This document shows positions 26,555-35,783 of a stretch of DNA of 64,000 nucleotides, one piece after another (the first letter of the stretch is position 1; the number at the start of each line of letters is the position of its first letter). The translations under genes and the position numbers were made by a program. The DNA comes from Undibacterium pigrum (lineage in GTDB: Bacteria; Pseudomonadota; Gammaproteobacteria; Burkholderiales; Burkholderiaceae_D): NCBI RefSeq assembly GCF_003201815.1, contig NZ_QJKB01000008.1, forward strand, positions 204,003-268,002, written 5' to 3'. The notes under the pieces are model-generated. The model saw only the letters and a list, made by a program, of their open reading frames with translations. It ran no database searches and was not told where the DNA came from.

Positions 26555-26583
26555 ATAATAGGACTTTTTGCGCACTGCGTCAA
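26555..26583 (-). promoter_or_regulatory. Sigma-70-type promoter of the candidate small RNA
   Basis: The -35 box TTGACG (complement of 26578-26583) and the -10 box TATTAT (complement of 26555-26560) are separated by exactly 17 bases. It lies downstream of the flavoprotein gene that ends at 26621, so it is not that gene's promoter. Confidence 0.6.
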
Positions 26584-26620
26584 AATAATTTCTGGCACAG
26601 ACGCAAAAAGTTTGCTGATA

Positions 26621-27646
26621 TCAATTCGCCAGATCAGCCTCAGAAGTAAACGAATCTGCATAGAACTCGTCGGCAGGCAACTGGCACTGGGCCGTAAAGT
26701 CGCGTTTGGCCGAGTCAATGACGACAGGTGCGCCGCAGGCGTAGACTTGATGTCCTGATAAGTCTGCATGATCTGCTATTACTGCCTGATGCACAAAACC
26801 GTTACGGCCCGTCCATGCATCTTCAGGCAAGGCGTCAGAAACCACGGGGATGTAGCTAAAGCCGGGTATCTGCTTTTCCCATTCATTGCACAGGCTATGC
26901 ATATACAGGTCAGCAGGGCGGCGGCCACCCCAGTACAGGCTGATGGCGCGTTTGGATTCTATGTGAATCAGATGCTCTACCAGTGCCTTGACAGGGGCAA
27001 AGCCAGTGCCGGATGCCAGCAGGATAATTGGCTTTTCACTATCTTCACGCAAGAAGAACGTGCCTTGCGGGCCTTCAAAGCGCAGGATGTCGCGCTCTTT
27101 GAGGGTAGTAAATACCTGGTCGGTGAACAGGCCACCTGGCATATGGCGTACATGCAGGGTGATGTGCTCATCCAGATGCGGCGCATTTGCCATGCTGTAG
27201 CTGCGGCGCTTGCCATCCCTGAGCAGAAATTCTATATATTGGCCAGCGCGGTATTGCAGGCGCTCATTGGCAGGCAATTGCAGGGCGATGAGCATGACAT
27301 CGTGTGACAGTTTCTCCAGTTTGGCAATACGGCTAGGCATTTTCTTGACGGGATAATCACTGTCGGCGACGATTTCACGCGCTTCTATGGTGAGGTCAGA
27401 TTGCGGCCTGGCACAGCAAAACAGGGACATGCCCAGTGCTTCTTCTGCCTCTGGCAGGGCGCGTTGCTGGTGCGGGCCGTGTTGCACAGTCCCGCTGGCT
27501 ACCTTGCCCTTGCAGGAGCCGCAAGCACCATTTTTACAGCCATATGGCAAGATGACGCCTGCGCGCAGAGCGGCTGACAAGACGGTTTCATCTGCGTCGC
27601 AACTAAATTGACGGCCACTAGGGGTGACAGTTACTTGAAAAGTCAT
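26621..27646 (-). CDS. 2Fe-2S ferredoxin-reductase-type flavoprotein (AscD/CDP-6-deoxyglucoseen-reductase-like)
   Basis: The 341-residue protein joins an N-terminal plant-type [2Fe-2S] ferredoxin domain to an FAD/NAD(P)H reductase module. The cluster ligands are in CKNGACGSCKGKV plus a later Cys. The FAD site is in KRRSYSMANAP and the NAD(P)H site in ILLASGTGFAPVKALVEH. Such proteins feed electrons from NADH to an oxygenase or dehydratase. No partner oxygenase is adjacent, so the acceptor is unknown. ATG 27646 (MTFQVTVTPSGRQ) was preferred to 27679, because the longer form would extend past the start of the divergent gene at 27659. Confidence 0.88.
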   Translation of the reverse strand: MTFQVTVTPSGRQFSCDADETVLSAALRAGVILPYGCKNGACGSCKGKVASGTVQHGPHQQRALPEAEEALGMSLFCCARPQSDLTIEAREIVADSDYPVKKMPSRIAKLEKLSHDVMLIALQLPANERLQYRAGQYIEFLLRDGKRRSYSMANAPHLDEHITLHVRHMPGGLFTDQVFTTLKERDILRFEGPQGTFFLREDSEKPIILLASGTGFAPVKALVEHLIHIESKRAISLYWGGRRPADLYMHSLCNEWEKQIPGFSYIPVVSDALPEDAWTGRNGFVHQAVIADHADLSGHQVYACGAPVVIDSAKRDFTAQCQLPADEFYADSFTSEADLAN

Positions 27647-27658
27647 ACAATCCTGAAC

Positions 27659-28555
27659 ATGAAAAAACAGTTTAAACAAATTGGCAAGCCACGCTTGCTT
27701 ATCATAGGTTGCGGCGATGTAGGCATGCGCCTGTTACCTTTGTTGCGCCAGCATTTCCGCATCTTTGCCCTGACCAGCCAGACTTCCCGCTGTGCAGAGT
27801 TGCGCGCCGCTGGTGCCACGCCCCTGCTGGGGAACCTGGACCAGCCTGATACCCTGGCCCGCCTCAAAGGTCTGGCAGACCGCGTTGTTCATCTGGCACC
27901 ACCACCCTCAGAAGGCAAGGCTGACAGACGCACACAAAATTTGACCGCCATTTTACCTGACAAGAGCCGCCTTGTTTATGTCAGTACGACAGGCGTGTAT
28001 GGTGACTGTGCCGGCGCATCGTTTGACGAGACCAGAACTGTACGCCCACAAAATGCCCGTGCCCAGCGCCGCGTGGCTGCAGAAAACTGCCTGCGTGCCT
28101 GGGCCAGACGTAGTCAGTCCTGCCTGTCCATCCTGCGCGTGCCGGGCATTTATGCTGCTGATCGCCTGCCGCTGGAGCGTCTGCACAAGCGCACGCCAGC
28201 CCTGATAGCGGCTGATGATGTGTACACCAACCATATTCATGCCGATGATCTGGCGCAATTGATCAAGCTGGCACTGTTCCGGGCAGCACCCAACCGGGTT
28301 TATCATGCAGTGGATGATAGCGATATGCAAATGGCTGCCTATTTTGATCTGGTGGCTGACGCCTTTGCCTTGCCTCGCCCGCCACGTTTGCCAAGAGCGG
28401 AGCTGGCGCAGCAGGTCAGCCCGGTGCTGCTATCGTTCATGTCGGAATCGCGACGCATGCAAAACCAGCGCATCAAGCTGGAGCTGGGGATGCGCCTGCG
28501 TTATGCCTCGGTCAGGGATGGCGTCATGGCCGCAGCGATGGGCAGGGTGATGTAG
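27659..28555 (+). CDS. SDR-family protein, YeeZ-like NAD-dependent epimerase/dehydratase
   Basis: The 298-residue protein has a Rossmann fold with the dinucleotide loop LLIIGCGDVGMRLLP and the SDR-like core LVYVSTTGVYGDCAG, the YVSTTGVYG phrase being typical of YeeZ-type extended SDRs. The catalytic Tyr-Lys pair of classical SDRs is not clearly seen, so enzymatic activity is not certain. ATG 27659 (MKKQFKQIGKPR) lies only 12 bases from the start of the divergent flavoprotein gene. Its last 55 bases overlap the 3' end of the convergent histidine kinase gene. Confidence 0.85.
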   Translation: MKKQFKQIGKPRLLIIGCGDVGMRLLPLLRQHFRIFALTSQTSRCAELRAAGATPLLGNLDQPDTLARLKGLADRVVHLAPPPSEGKADRRTQNLTAILPDKSRLVYVSTTGVYGDCAGASFDETRTVRPQNARAQRRVAAENCLRAWARRSQSCLSILRVPGIYAADRLPLERLHKRTPALIAADDVYTNHIHADDLAQLIKLALFRAAPNRVYHAVDDSDMQMAAYFDLVADAFALPRPPRLPRAELAQQVSPVLLSFMSESRRMQNQRIKLELGMRLRYASVRDGVMAAAMGRVM

Positions 28556-31215
28556 AAGCAGGACCCCAGGTTTTCGGTACTGATAAAGCCGATTTGCCCG
28601 CCCATTTTTTCTACCATGGTCTTGCTCAGGCTGAGGCCCAGGCCAGTGCCTGCATATTTACGGGCTGCCTTGGCATCTTCCTGGGTAAATTTCTGGAAGA
28701 TGCTGGTCTTGAATTCTTCTGAAATGCCAATGCCATAGTCTTGTACTTCAACCCTGACCTGGTCGTCAATGACGCTGGCGCGCACATCCACCTGGCCATG
28801 CGGGCGCGAAAACTTGATGGCATTTGACAGAAGGTTGGACAAGACTTGTACAAATCGCTGGGCATCGACCCTGACCAGAATAGTTGCGTCAACAGGTGTG
28901 TCATAACAAAGCTCTATGGCAAAGCTTTGTGCATAGCCCAGATTTGACTGCAAGGTACTGTCTATCAGCTCATGCAGTGGCAGGGTGTCGAAATGAAATT
29001 GCATGCTGCCGTACTCGAGCTTTTCAAAATCCAGCAAATCATTGATCAGTGTCGTCAGGCGTCTGGCATTGTCATTCGCCATCACCAGCATGGAATGGGC
29101 CTTGTCCGGGATGTCGCCAGCCACACCGCCGACCAGCAAGCCCAGCACACCGCGTATCGACGTCAAGGGTGTACGCAACTCATGAGAAACGGCAGAGACA
29201 AATTCAGTCTTGAGTTTTTCTACCCGTTTCTTCTCCGACATATCATGCAGGATAATGACATACAAGACTTGCAGCCCCAGGCGCACGCGGGTAATGGCCA
29301 GCTCCACCGGCACTTCGTGTTCATCTTTTTGTTTTGCCAGCAATTCTTTGCGTTCGCTCTTGCCTGCGACTTCATACTGGGTTTCTCTATGGCTGCTGCG
29401 CAAATGGCGTGACAGGAACTGGCGGGATGCCGGGTCAGTAAACAGACTCAGCATATCCTTGCCGCGCAGGCTGCCGTGTTCATACTTGAGCAATACTTCA
29501 GCCGAGCGATTGGCTGATTCGATGACCCCATTTTCATCCGTGGTGAGTATGCCTTCTGCCGCATTGTCGAGTACGGTGCGCAAACGCTCCTCACTATCGT
29601 GTAATTGGGTAGTGCGTTGTGCTACCAGGTTTTCTATGCCAAAGGTATGGGCCGTGGCTACCAGCAAATAAGCCCCCAGCAGGCCAGTAAATAACAGGCC
29701 ACCTATCATGGTGATCCAGGTGATCCAGGCAATATGGGTACGCCAGTATTCTGAAGAAGGCTGGGCTTGCAGGGCATATTGGCGACCACCGAAATTGATG
29801 GTGGTCTGAAACAGATAAGCCTGGTCAAGACCGGTGATTTCATCAATAAAGACCCCTTTTTTACCTGGATAGGAGAGGTCGTAAAACTTGATGCGCACGC
29901 TGCGCATGTCTTCATTGGAAAGAATTTCCCTGGCCAGATCAGCCATCCTGACCATGCTGGCGGCGACACCGGAAAAGGCGGCCTTTCTTTGCTCCATGGT
30001 TTCTTGCGGTTTGCCATTTTCATAAACCGGGGCAAACAGCAGTACATGTAACTGGTCGCGGCCATCAGTATCTTTGGAAATCAGCGGGTCGGTTACGGTA
30101 AGATTGCCACTGTCACGCGCATCTTCTATGGCGATACGGCGCGCTGTAGTTGATCCCATGTCATAGCCAAACATTTGATGATTATCAAAAAATGGTTCTA
30201 TGTAGCGTATGGGAAAATAATCATCCCTGACACGCGCTTCGGTAAGATTGTGCAGTTCATTGATTTCCAGTATCTGGAAATTGGCAAAACCTTCTCGCAG
30301 AACTGACACTTCAAAGTTTTCGCGTTGCTGATGCTCTACCTTGGGAACCCAGGAAAGAAAGGAAATGGCTTTCTGATGCTGCAGGGTATGGACGACAAAG
30401 GTGGCAAAATCACTACGACTGACTTGCAATGAACTGGCATACAGGCGCTCTATATTGAGCATGATGTCAGCGTGACTATCGAGTTTGTTTTGCAGGTTCT
30501 GACCAACTCGCTCGGCTTTCAGTCGAAATTCCAGTTGCTGTTTTTGTTCTTCACGGTAACGGGTAAAGGTGAATGCCGTGACCACCAGCATCAGGCATAT
30601 CAGCAATGGCACCATGACACTCCAGCGCCTGGCATGCCAGATTTCACGCGGCTTGCCATAAATCACCATGACGATAGGGGCAATAGTTAGGACGCCAAAG
30701 GTGTCACCTATCCACCAGCCTATCCAGTTATTGAAAAAATCCAGCCAGGGGATGATACCCAGTGCGGCCAGACCCGTCACGCTGATACTGGCATTGATGA
30801 GGCAGGCAACCACGCCGCCATAGATAAAGAACTGGAAAATGGCCTTGTCCGAGTCCAGTGCCAGGTTATCCTGCAATTTCTTCAAGATCAGTTGGGCGCC
30901 GACGAAAGCCTGTAGTGCAGCACCAGCAGCAACTATGGTCGAGGCAATCAGGGCGTTGGCGCTAAGGCCACCAAACATGCTCAGGTTGATGAGGATATTA
31001 GCGGCAAAGGCACCGGCCACGACGCCTGGCAAAAGGCGGTAGCCACCTGTTAGTACCATGCCGAGGGCGATCCCGGCGGGCGGGTAGATCGCGATGGAGT
31101 ATCCTGGCGGGATGGCCAGCAACAGGGAAAGCCGTCCTAGTGCTGCATACACTATGGCAAGCAGCAGTATCTGCCCTATGATTTTCTGCGTATCACTTGC
31201 CTGGGTTGGACGCAT
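28501..31215 (-). CDS. MASE1-CHASE-PAS hybrid-sensor-type histidine kinase
   Basis: The 904-residue membrane kinase has, in order: an N-terminal multi-pass MASE1 domain (about 10-235); a periplasmic CHASE ligand-binding domain (about 260-490, with YIEPFFDNHQMFGYDMGS); another membrane segment; a PAS domain (about 550-660, ILTTDENGVIESANRSAEVL); a HisKA domain with phospho-acceptor His678 in FVSAVSHELRTPLTSIRG; and a HATPase with LLSNAIKFSRP, DYGIGI and GTGLGLSL. No receiver domain is fused and no response regulator is next to it. It is the third gene of a minus-strand cluster behind a GspE-type ATPase, with a 23-base gap. Confidence 0.92.
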   Translation of the reverse strand: MRPTQASDTQKIIGQILLLAIVYAALGRLSLLLAIPPGYSIAIYPPAGIALGMVLTGGYRLLPGVVAGAFAANILINLSMFGGLSANALIASTIVAAGAALQAFVGAQLILKKLQDNLALDSDKAIFQFFIYGGVVACLINASISVTGLAALGIIPWLDFFNNWIGWWIGDTFGVLTIAPIVMVIYGKPREIWHARRWSVMVPLLICLMLVVTAFTFTRYREEQKQQLEFRLKAERVGQNLQNKLDSHADIMLNIERLYASSLQVSRSDFATFVVHTLQHQKAISFLSWVPKVEHQQRENFEVSVLREGFANFQILEINELHNLTEARVRDDYFPIRYIEPFFDNHQMFGYDMGSTTARRIAIEDARDSGNLTVTDPLISKDTDGRDQLHVLLFAPVYENGKPQETMEQRKAAFSGVAASMVRMADLAREILSNEDMRSVRIKFYDLSYPGKKGVFIDEITGLDQAYLFQTTINFGGRQYALQAQPSSEYWRTHIAWITWITMIGGLLFTGLLGAYLLVATAHTFGIENLVAQRTTQLHDSEERLRTVLDNAAEGILTTDENGVIESANRSAEVLLKYEHGSLRGKDMLSLFTDPASRQFLSRHLRSSHRETQYEVAGKSERKELLAKQKDEHEVPVELAITRVRLGLQVLYVIILHDMSEKKRVEKLKTEFVSAVSHELRTPLTSIRGVLGLLVGGVAGDIPDKAHSMLVMANDNARRLTTLINDLLDFEKLEYGSMQFHFDTLPLHELIDSTLQSNLGYAQSFAIELCYDTPVDATILVRVDAQRFVQVLSNLLSNAIKFSRPHGQVDVRASVIDDQVRVEVQDYGIGISEEFKTSIFQKFTQEDAKAARKYAGTGLGLSLSKTMVEKMGGQIGFISTENLGSCFYITLPIAAAMTPSLTEA

Positions 31216-31238
31216 CCCTGTCTATCCTGAAGACTGTG

Positions 31239-33020
31239 CTAGATCAGTGAGGAAGTCACTTTCAAAACCTCATCTGCCGTGGTAACACCTTCGATGATCT
31301 TATAAGCGCCAGCAATGCGCAAGGGTTTCATGTCATCCTTGATGCTTTGATGCCTCAGGGCGTGGATATCGGCATTTTCTGTAATCAGTTTGCTGAAAGG
31401 CAGGGTCACGGTCAGCAGCTCATATAAACCGGTACGTCCCATAAAGCCAGTCTGGCGGCACTCAGGGCAGCCCACGGGTTTATAGATGGTTTCGGGTTTG
31501 CTGATACCCCAGCCTTCAGTCAGGGTATCCCACACCGCATCCACCATTTCACCTTCGGGTGATTTGCAATGTACGCACAGCGTTCTGACCAGGCGCTGCG
31601 CCAGGATGCCGATGATGGTTGCTTCCAATAAATAATAGGGCACGCCCAGTTCCAGCAAACGCATGATGGCGGACGGCGCATCATTGGTATGCAGGGTAGA
31701 CAAGACCAAATGGCCCGTCAGTGCGGCCTGTATGGCCATTTCGGCAGTTGGCAAATCACGTATCTCACCCACCATGATGATGTCAGGATCCTGACGCATG
31801 AGTGCGCGTATGCCATCGGCAAAACTCAGGTCGATGGAAGACTGCACCTGCATCTGGTTGAACGAGCCTTCCACCATCTCGATAGGATCTTCGACGGTAC
31901 AGACATTCACATCCGGAGTGGCGAGAGCCTTTAGTGTGGTGTACAGGGTGGTTGTTTTACCGGAACCGGTAGGACCTGTCACCAGGATGATGCCATGCGG
32001 TTTGCTGGTCAGATGATCCCAGCGCTTGGCATCATTCAGAGGGAAACCCAGTTCCGGCAGAGTCTTGACCACGACTTCAGGATCAAAAATACGCATGACC
32101 ATCTTTTCGCCGAAGACCGTCGGCAGGGTGGACAGACGCAATTCCACTTCCTGGCCTTCACTGGTGCGTGTCTTGATACGGCCATCCTGAGGGCGGCGTT
32201 TTTCAATAACGTCCATACGGCCCAGTAATTTGATACGGGCCGTCATGGCAATCATGATGGTAGCTGGCACCTGATACACCTGGTGCAAGACACCGTCAAT
32301 ACGGAAACGGATGACAGAAATATCGCGCTTGGGCTCCAGATGGATATCCGAGGCGCGCTGGTCAAAGGCAAATTGCCACAGCCAGTCAACGATATTGACG
32401 ATGTGCTGGTCATTCGCGTCAACCTGCTTGTTGGTCTTGCCAATTTCTATCAGTTGCTCAAAGTTCTGGCGCAAATTGGCGTCGTTTTTATTCGACTTGC
32501 GAGCATCCTTGATGGATTTTGCCAGCGAGAAGAACTGAACGATGTACTGAGAAATTTCCAGCGGGTTTGCCAGTACCAGGCGGATTTCCTTGCGACTGAA
32601 CTTCAGTATCTCTTCTTGCCATTCAGTATTGTAGGGCTCTGTCGTGGCAACCACGACGGTGGTGGCCGTAGACTCTACCGGCAAGATATTGAAGCGTGTC
32701 GCATAGGACGAAGACATGACATCCGAGACGCTGGTGAAATCGATTTTCAAGGGGTCAATGCGGTAGAACGGCATATTGACCTTGCCCGCTGCCCATTCTG
32801 TCAGCCAGTCCAGCGTCAGCAAAATATGGGGGGAAATGGCGGAATGCAGTTTGGCTTGTGCAACCGCTGTCAGGGGATGCATGGTGGCCGGGCCATTCTT
32901 GAGCAAGCCCTGAGTCGCATGAAACTGGGTCTTGGCATCTTCCTTGAGGATAATGCCGTCTGCCATCAGCCAGGTAAAAATTTGTTGGAGGTTCAGACTG
33001 CGGTGTGTGGGTTTATTCAT
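31239..33020 (-). CDS. GspE/PulE/PilB-family secretion ATPase
   Basis: The 593-residue cytosolic ATPase has an N-terminal T2SSE_N/MshEN-like domain and a AAA-type core. It carries Walker A GPTGSGKTTTLY, the Asp box, Walker B LMRQDPDIIMVGEIRD, and the His box LVLSTLHTNDAPSAIMRL. A C-terminal tetracysteine zinc motif (CVHCKS and CPECRQTG) is typical of GspE and PilB. Such ATPases drive pilus or pseudopilus assembly, but no inner-membrane GspF/PilC partner, pilin or secretin is present in the window. It is flanked upstream by an aminopropyltransferase-like gene (39 bases) and downstream by a histidine kinase (23 bases). Confidence 0.93.
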   Translation of the reverse strand: MNKPTHRSLNLQQIFTWLMADGIILKEDAKTQFHATQGLLKNGPATMHPLTAVAQAKLHSAISPHILLTLDWLTEWAAGKVNMPFYRIDPLKIDFTSVSDVMSSSYATRFNILPVESTATTVVVATTEPYNTEWQEEILKFSRKEIRLVLANPLEISQYIVQFFSLAKSIKDARKSNKNDANLRQNFEQLIEIGKTNKQVDANDQHIVNIVDWLWQFAFDQRASDIHLEPKRDISVIRFRIDGVLHQVYQVPATIMIAMTARIKLLGRMDVIEKRRPQDGRIKTRTSEGQEVELRLSTLPTVFGEKMVMRIFDPEVVVKTLPELGFPLNDAKRWDHLTSKPHGIILVTGPTGSGKTTTLYTTLKALATPDVNVCTVEDPIEMVEGSFNQMQVQSSIDLSFADGIRALMRQDPDIIMVGEIRDLPTAEMAIQAALTGHLVLSTLHTNDAPSAIMRLLELGVPYYLLEATIIGILAQRLVRTLCVHCKSPEGEMVDAVWDTLTEGWGISKPETIYKPVGCPECRQTGFMGRTGLYELLTVTLPFSKLITENADIHALRHQSIKDDMKPLRIAGAYKIIEGVTTADEVLKVTSSLI

Positions 33021-33059
33021 GCTGTATGCCGTTTTAAATTATTGATTTCGGATCACTGG

Positions 33060-33872
33060 CTACTTTGAGCCGGCTTTTAGTCCATTTACCCAGGATTTGG
33101 CGGGCAGCTTGGTATTTGTCTTGATCTGGTCCGCTTTTTCATACAGGGCTGGAAAATCCAGTTCAGGTTTTTGTTTGAAGGCCAGGGCAACGACATTGCC
33201 GTCATGGACCTCCGGCAGGCATAACACGGTATCAAAGGCAAAGCGCATGGCTTTCAGGTTGCGTGCATAGCTGGGATGGTCACCAAACAGATTCACGGTC
33301 ATAATGCCGTCATCCTTGAGGCAGTCTGCACAGGCTTGATAAAACTCGGCACTGTCGAGCACCGGGCCCTTGGCGGTCGCATCATACAAGTCCACCTGCA
33401 TGGCATCAATATGGCCGTGATTGCTGGTATCGAGGACAAAGTCCATGGCATCCATTTCCAGCACGTGCAGGCGCTCGTCATTGGCGGGCAGTTTGAACAT
33501 GCTTTCGCAAATGGCGATGACCGAGGGATTGAGTTCTACCGCGGTCACTTGTGCTTGGTCAAACTGGCGGTAACTGAACTTGCTTAATGCACCTGTGCCC
33601 AGGCCCAGTTGCACGATGTGCTGGGGTGCGTCGATGAACAGCATCCATGCCATCATTTGCTGAGCGTATTCAAGCTCTATGGCATCAGGTTTGCGCAGGC
33701 GCATCGCACCCTGTACCCATTCAGTACCGAAATGCAGAAAGCGCACGCCATCCATTTCGGACAGGGTTACAGGAGCAAATTTTGGTTTGCGGTTAGGCTT
33801 CTTGAGTGCCGCAGCTTTGGGACCAGAACGGTAGTTCGCCTCGGCTTCTATAGATTTACGTTTAATTAGCAT
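33060..33872 (-). CDS. Spermidine synthase-like aminopropyltransferase/methyltransferase
   Basis: The 270-residue protein has the spermidine-synthase fold: HIVQLGLGTGALSKFSYRQF (nucleotide-binding glycine loop), VTAVELNPSVIAICESMF, and IDAMQVDLYDATAKGPVL with the Asp that in true enzymes activates the amine. The first 45 residues are Lys/Arg-rich and extra. Distant members of this family often lack polyamine activity, so the substrate is open. The product of the first gene in the cluster is followed by a GspE-type ATPase. The start at 33872 is the first in frame; a shorter start cannot be excluded. Confidence 0.82.
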   Translation of the reverse strand: MLIKRKSIEAEANYRSGPKAAALKKPNRKPKFAPVTLSEMDGVRFLHFGTEWVQGAMRLRKPDAIELEYAQQMMAWMLFIDAPQHIVQLGLGTGALSKFSYRQFDQAQVTAVELNPSVIAICESMFKLPANDERLHVLEMDAMDFVLDTSNHGHIDAMQVDLYDATAKGPVLDSAEFYQACADCLKDDGIMTVNLFGDHPSYARNLKAMRFAFDTVLCLPEVHDGNVVALAFKQKPELDFPALYEKADQIKTNTKLPAKSWVNGLKAGSK

Positions 33873-34094
33873 ATGCTTATTTTAACCTTCATGGCGTACA
33901 TGGAAAGCAAATTTACATCTTTCGTACAAGTTGTAATAAATTTTGACTGAAAACCTTGCAAAAAAGTGAAGTCAGGTCAGCCGGGCTGCTGCCATTGCGC
34001 CACTCAGTCGCAGCGGCCCTTCCAAATCAGGATGGTGGGTGGCGAATAAGAGTAGAATTCCGCGCTGCTGACATTTCACCTACTCATATTCACA

Positions 34095-35021
34095 ATGAAA
34101 TTTAAAAAAAACGCCATTTTGCTGGCTTTGTTCCTGACTTTATTTGGCTTTACTGCCTATTTCTTGTTTGGCCGTACGCCGGTCGATCATGCTAAACCGG
34201 AAGTATTCAATGCCGACACTGCCATGCTTGCCATCTTTGGGACATATAACGACAAACAGCAGGGCGTACTGCTGCCGGAGAAAAACACCGCACAATGGAA
34301 TATGAAAGAAGCCGACACCCTGGCGACAGCCTTGCTGGTCGCTACTTATACCGAAGCGGGCAAGAAGAAAGCCGTGCTGGCCATACAGCGCCAGCAAATT
34401 CTCGATGGGGTGGTAGAGCAGAGCCATGCCACTGGTGCCATGATTTCAGTCTATATCTTTGCCTACAATGGCAAGCAATGGGTATTTGAAAAAGGCAAAA
34501 AGGAAGTCGTTGAATCCGGCGCCCATGGTGAGGCACCGGGCGGCAGCCTGATACGGCTGGGGCAAGACAAATATGGCCTGCTGTTTGCAGGCGGTGACGT
34601 CCACCAGGGCTTTACCAATGACTATGCTTTCATTATCTCTTTAAGTGAACCCAAGCCAGTCAAGTTACTGGACCTGAGCATGGGGGAGAGCAATAGTGGC
34701 ACTTGTACCGATGTTGTGGAAGAGCAGGAGGGCATGATGCAGGCATGCTGGGAAAGTGTCAGCAAGCTCAGTTTTTTGCAGAACGGCACAGATGAATACT
34801 ATGCCCTCAAATTAAGTACGACCAGCAATAAGCCTGCAGACGGCAGCAAGCAGGTCCTTGAAAAAAAATGGGATGAGTATTTTGTGCGTACTGCAACTGG
34901 CTATAAAGCCAGCAAGGCCCAAAGCCTGAAGGCTGCCAAACCGGTGGCAGACGATGTCGTCAACAATGCAGGGGAGACGCAAAAACAGACCAAGTCTGTT
35001 CCTAATATGCAGAGGCAATAA
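34095..35021 (+). CDS. Membrane-anchored protein of unknown function
   Basis: The 308-residue protein begins with a single hydrophobic segment (AILLALFLTLFGFTAYFLFG) after a Lys-rich start, so it is anchored in the inner membrane or exported. The rest is periplasmic in prediction, with a repeated-strand pattern (QWVFEKGKKEVVESGAHGEA, YGLLFAGGDVHQGFTNDYAF) and two cysteines (TCTDVV and QACWES). The C-terminus is Lys/Asn/Gln-rich and looks disordered. No family was recognised. It stands alone, convergent with the glycosylase gene. Confidence 0.72.
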   Translation: MKFKKNAILLALFLTLFGFTAYFLFGRTPVDHAKPEVFNADTAMLAIFGTYNDKQQGVLLPEKNTAQWNMKEADTLATALLVATYTEAGKKKAVLAIQRQQILDGVVEQSHATGAMISVYIFAYNGKQWVFEKGKKEVVESGAHGEAPGGSLIRLGQDKYGLLFAGGDVHQGFTNDYAFIISLSEPKPVKLLDLSMGESNSGTCTDVVEEQEGMMQACWESVSKLSFLQNGTDEYYALKLSTTSNKPADGSKQVLEKKWDEYFVRTATGYKASKAQSLKAAKPVADDVVNNAGETQKQTKSVPNMQRQ

Positions 35022-35076
35022 ACCCTGGAAATATGGCGGGCTTGTCGCAATGGTATGTCGACATCAGCCTTTTCTG

Positions 35077-35595
35077 CTACTGAGGCTGCAATTCGCTTTG
35101 CCAGACTTGCAGCTTCTCTTCAAAACTGCGCATCGCGTAAGCGGGTGAAGACGAGGGCAGTATGGCAGTAAGATAGCCTTGCTCCTGGAAGTAAGCCGCC
35201 ATCTTGCCCGCAGTCTGGCCATTGAAGCATAGCTTGCGTAATTTGGGATGGCAGGCTTGCAGCATGCTGAAGTCATTCAGCTTGCCTTCCCTGATTGCAG
35301 AATCAAGGCTGCCTGTGCGTACGCAGGAATGAAACACATCCCATAAGCCTATACCATGCGCCAGCAAACCACGCAGGCGCTGTTCATAATCCAGCACGAC
35401 CAGGTCAGTACCCAGTGAGGCAGATACCAGTCGCCAGAACTGGTTTTGCTTGTAGGCATAATATTGGGCCGCATCGAGTGAGGCGACTCCAGGGAAACTG
35501 CCCAGTATCAAGGTATGTGTTTCGGCATTTACTACCGGCGGAAAACCTTGTAGCAAGGCAGGGCTGGATATCATGGTCGATGGCGGCGCTTTCAT
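35077..35595 (-). CDS. DNA-deoxyinosine glycosylase (uracil-DNA glycosylase superfamily)
   Basis: The product removes hypoxanthine (deaminated adenine) from DNA. It has the superfamily motif-1 region THTLILGSFPGVASLDAAQY, then YYAYKQNQFWRLVS and GIGLWDVFHSCVRTGSLD, and motif 2 region LPSSSPAY. These are features of the hypoxanthine-DNA glycosylase group rather than of Ung or Mug. The start is uncertain; ATG 35595 (MKAPPSTM) was chosen, while the frame stays open to 35646. It is a single gene, convergent with the membrane protein gene. Confidence 0.85.
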   Translation of the reverse strand: MKAPPSTMISSPALLQGFPPVVNAETHTLILGSFPGVASLDAAQYYAYKQNQFWRLVSASLGTDLVVLDYEQRLRGLLAHGIGLWDVFHSCVRTGSLDSAIREGKLNDFSMLQACHPKLRKLCFNGQTAGKMAAYFQEQGYLTAILPSSSPAYAMRSFEEKLQVWQSELQPQ

Positions 35596-35783
35596 AGGAT
35601 GGATATTTGGCCAGGTTTCAGGATTGCAAGTGGAGTCAGGGCCCATGGCATCAGCCGGGACTGAAAAAATGTGGCAAAATAATTATTTCAGCAATGAAGG
35701 CCTCTGGTTGTTTTGTCTTTCATGGACTATTCTGAAAGTGGGCTTGATTTGTCTATAGTGGAATGAAAACTGAAGGTGGAAAA

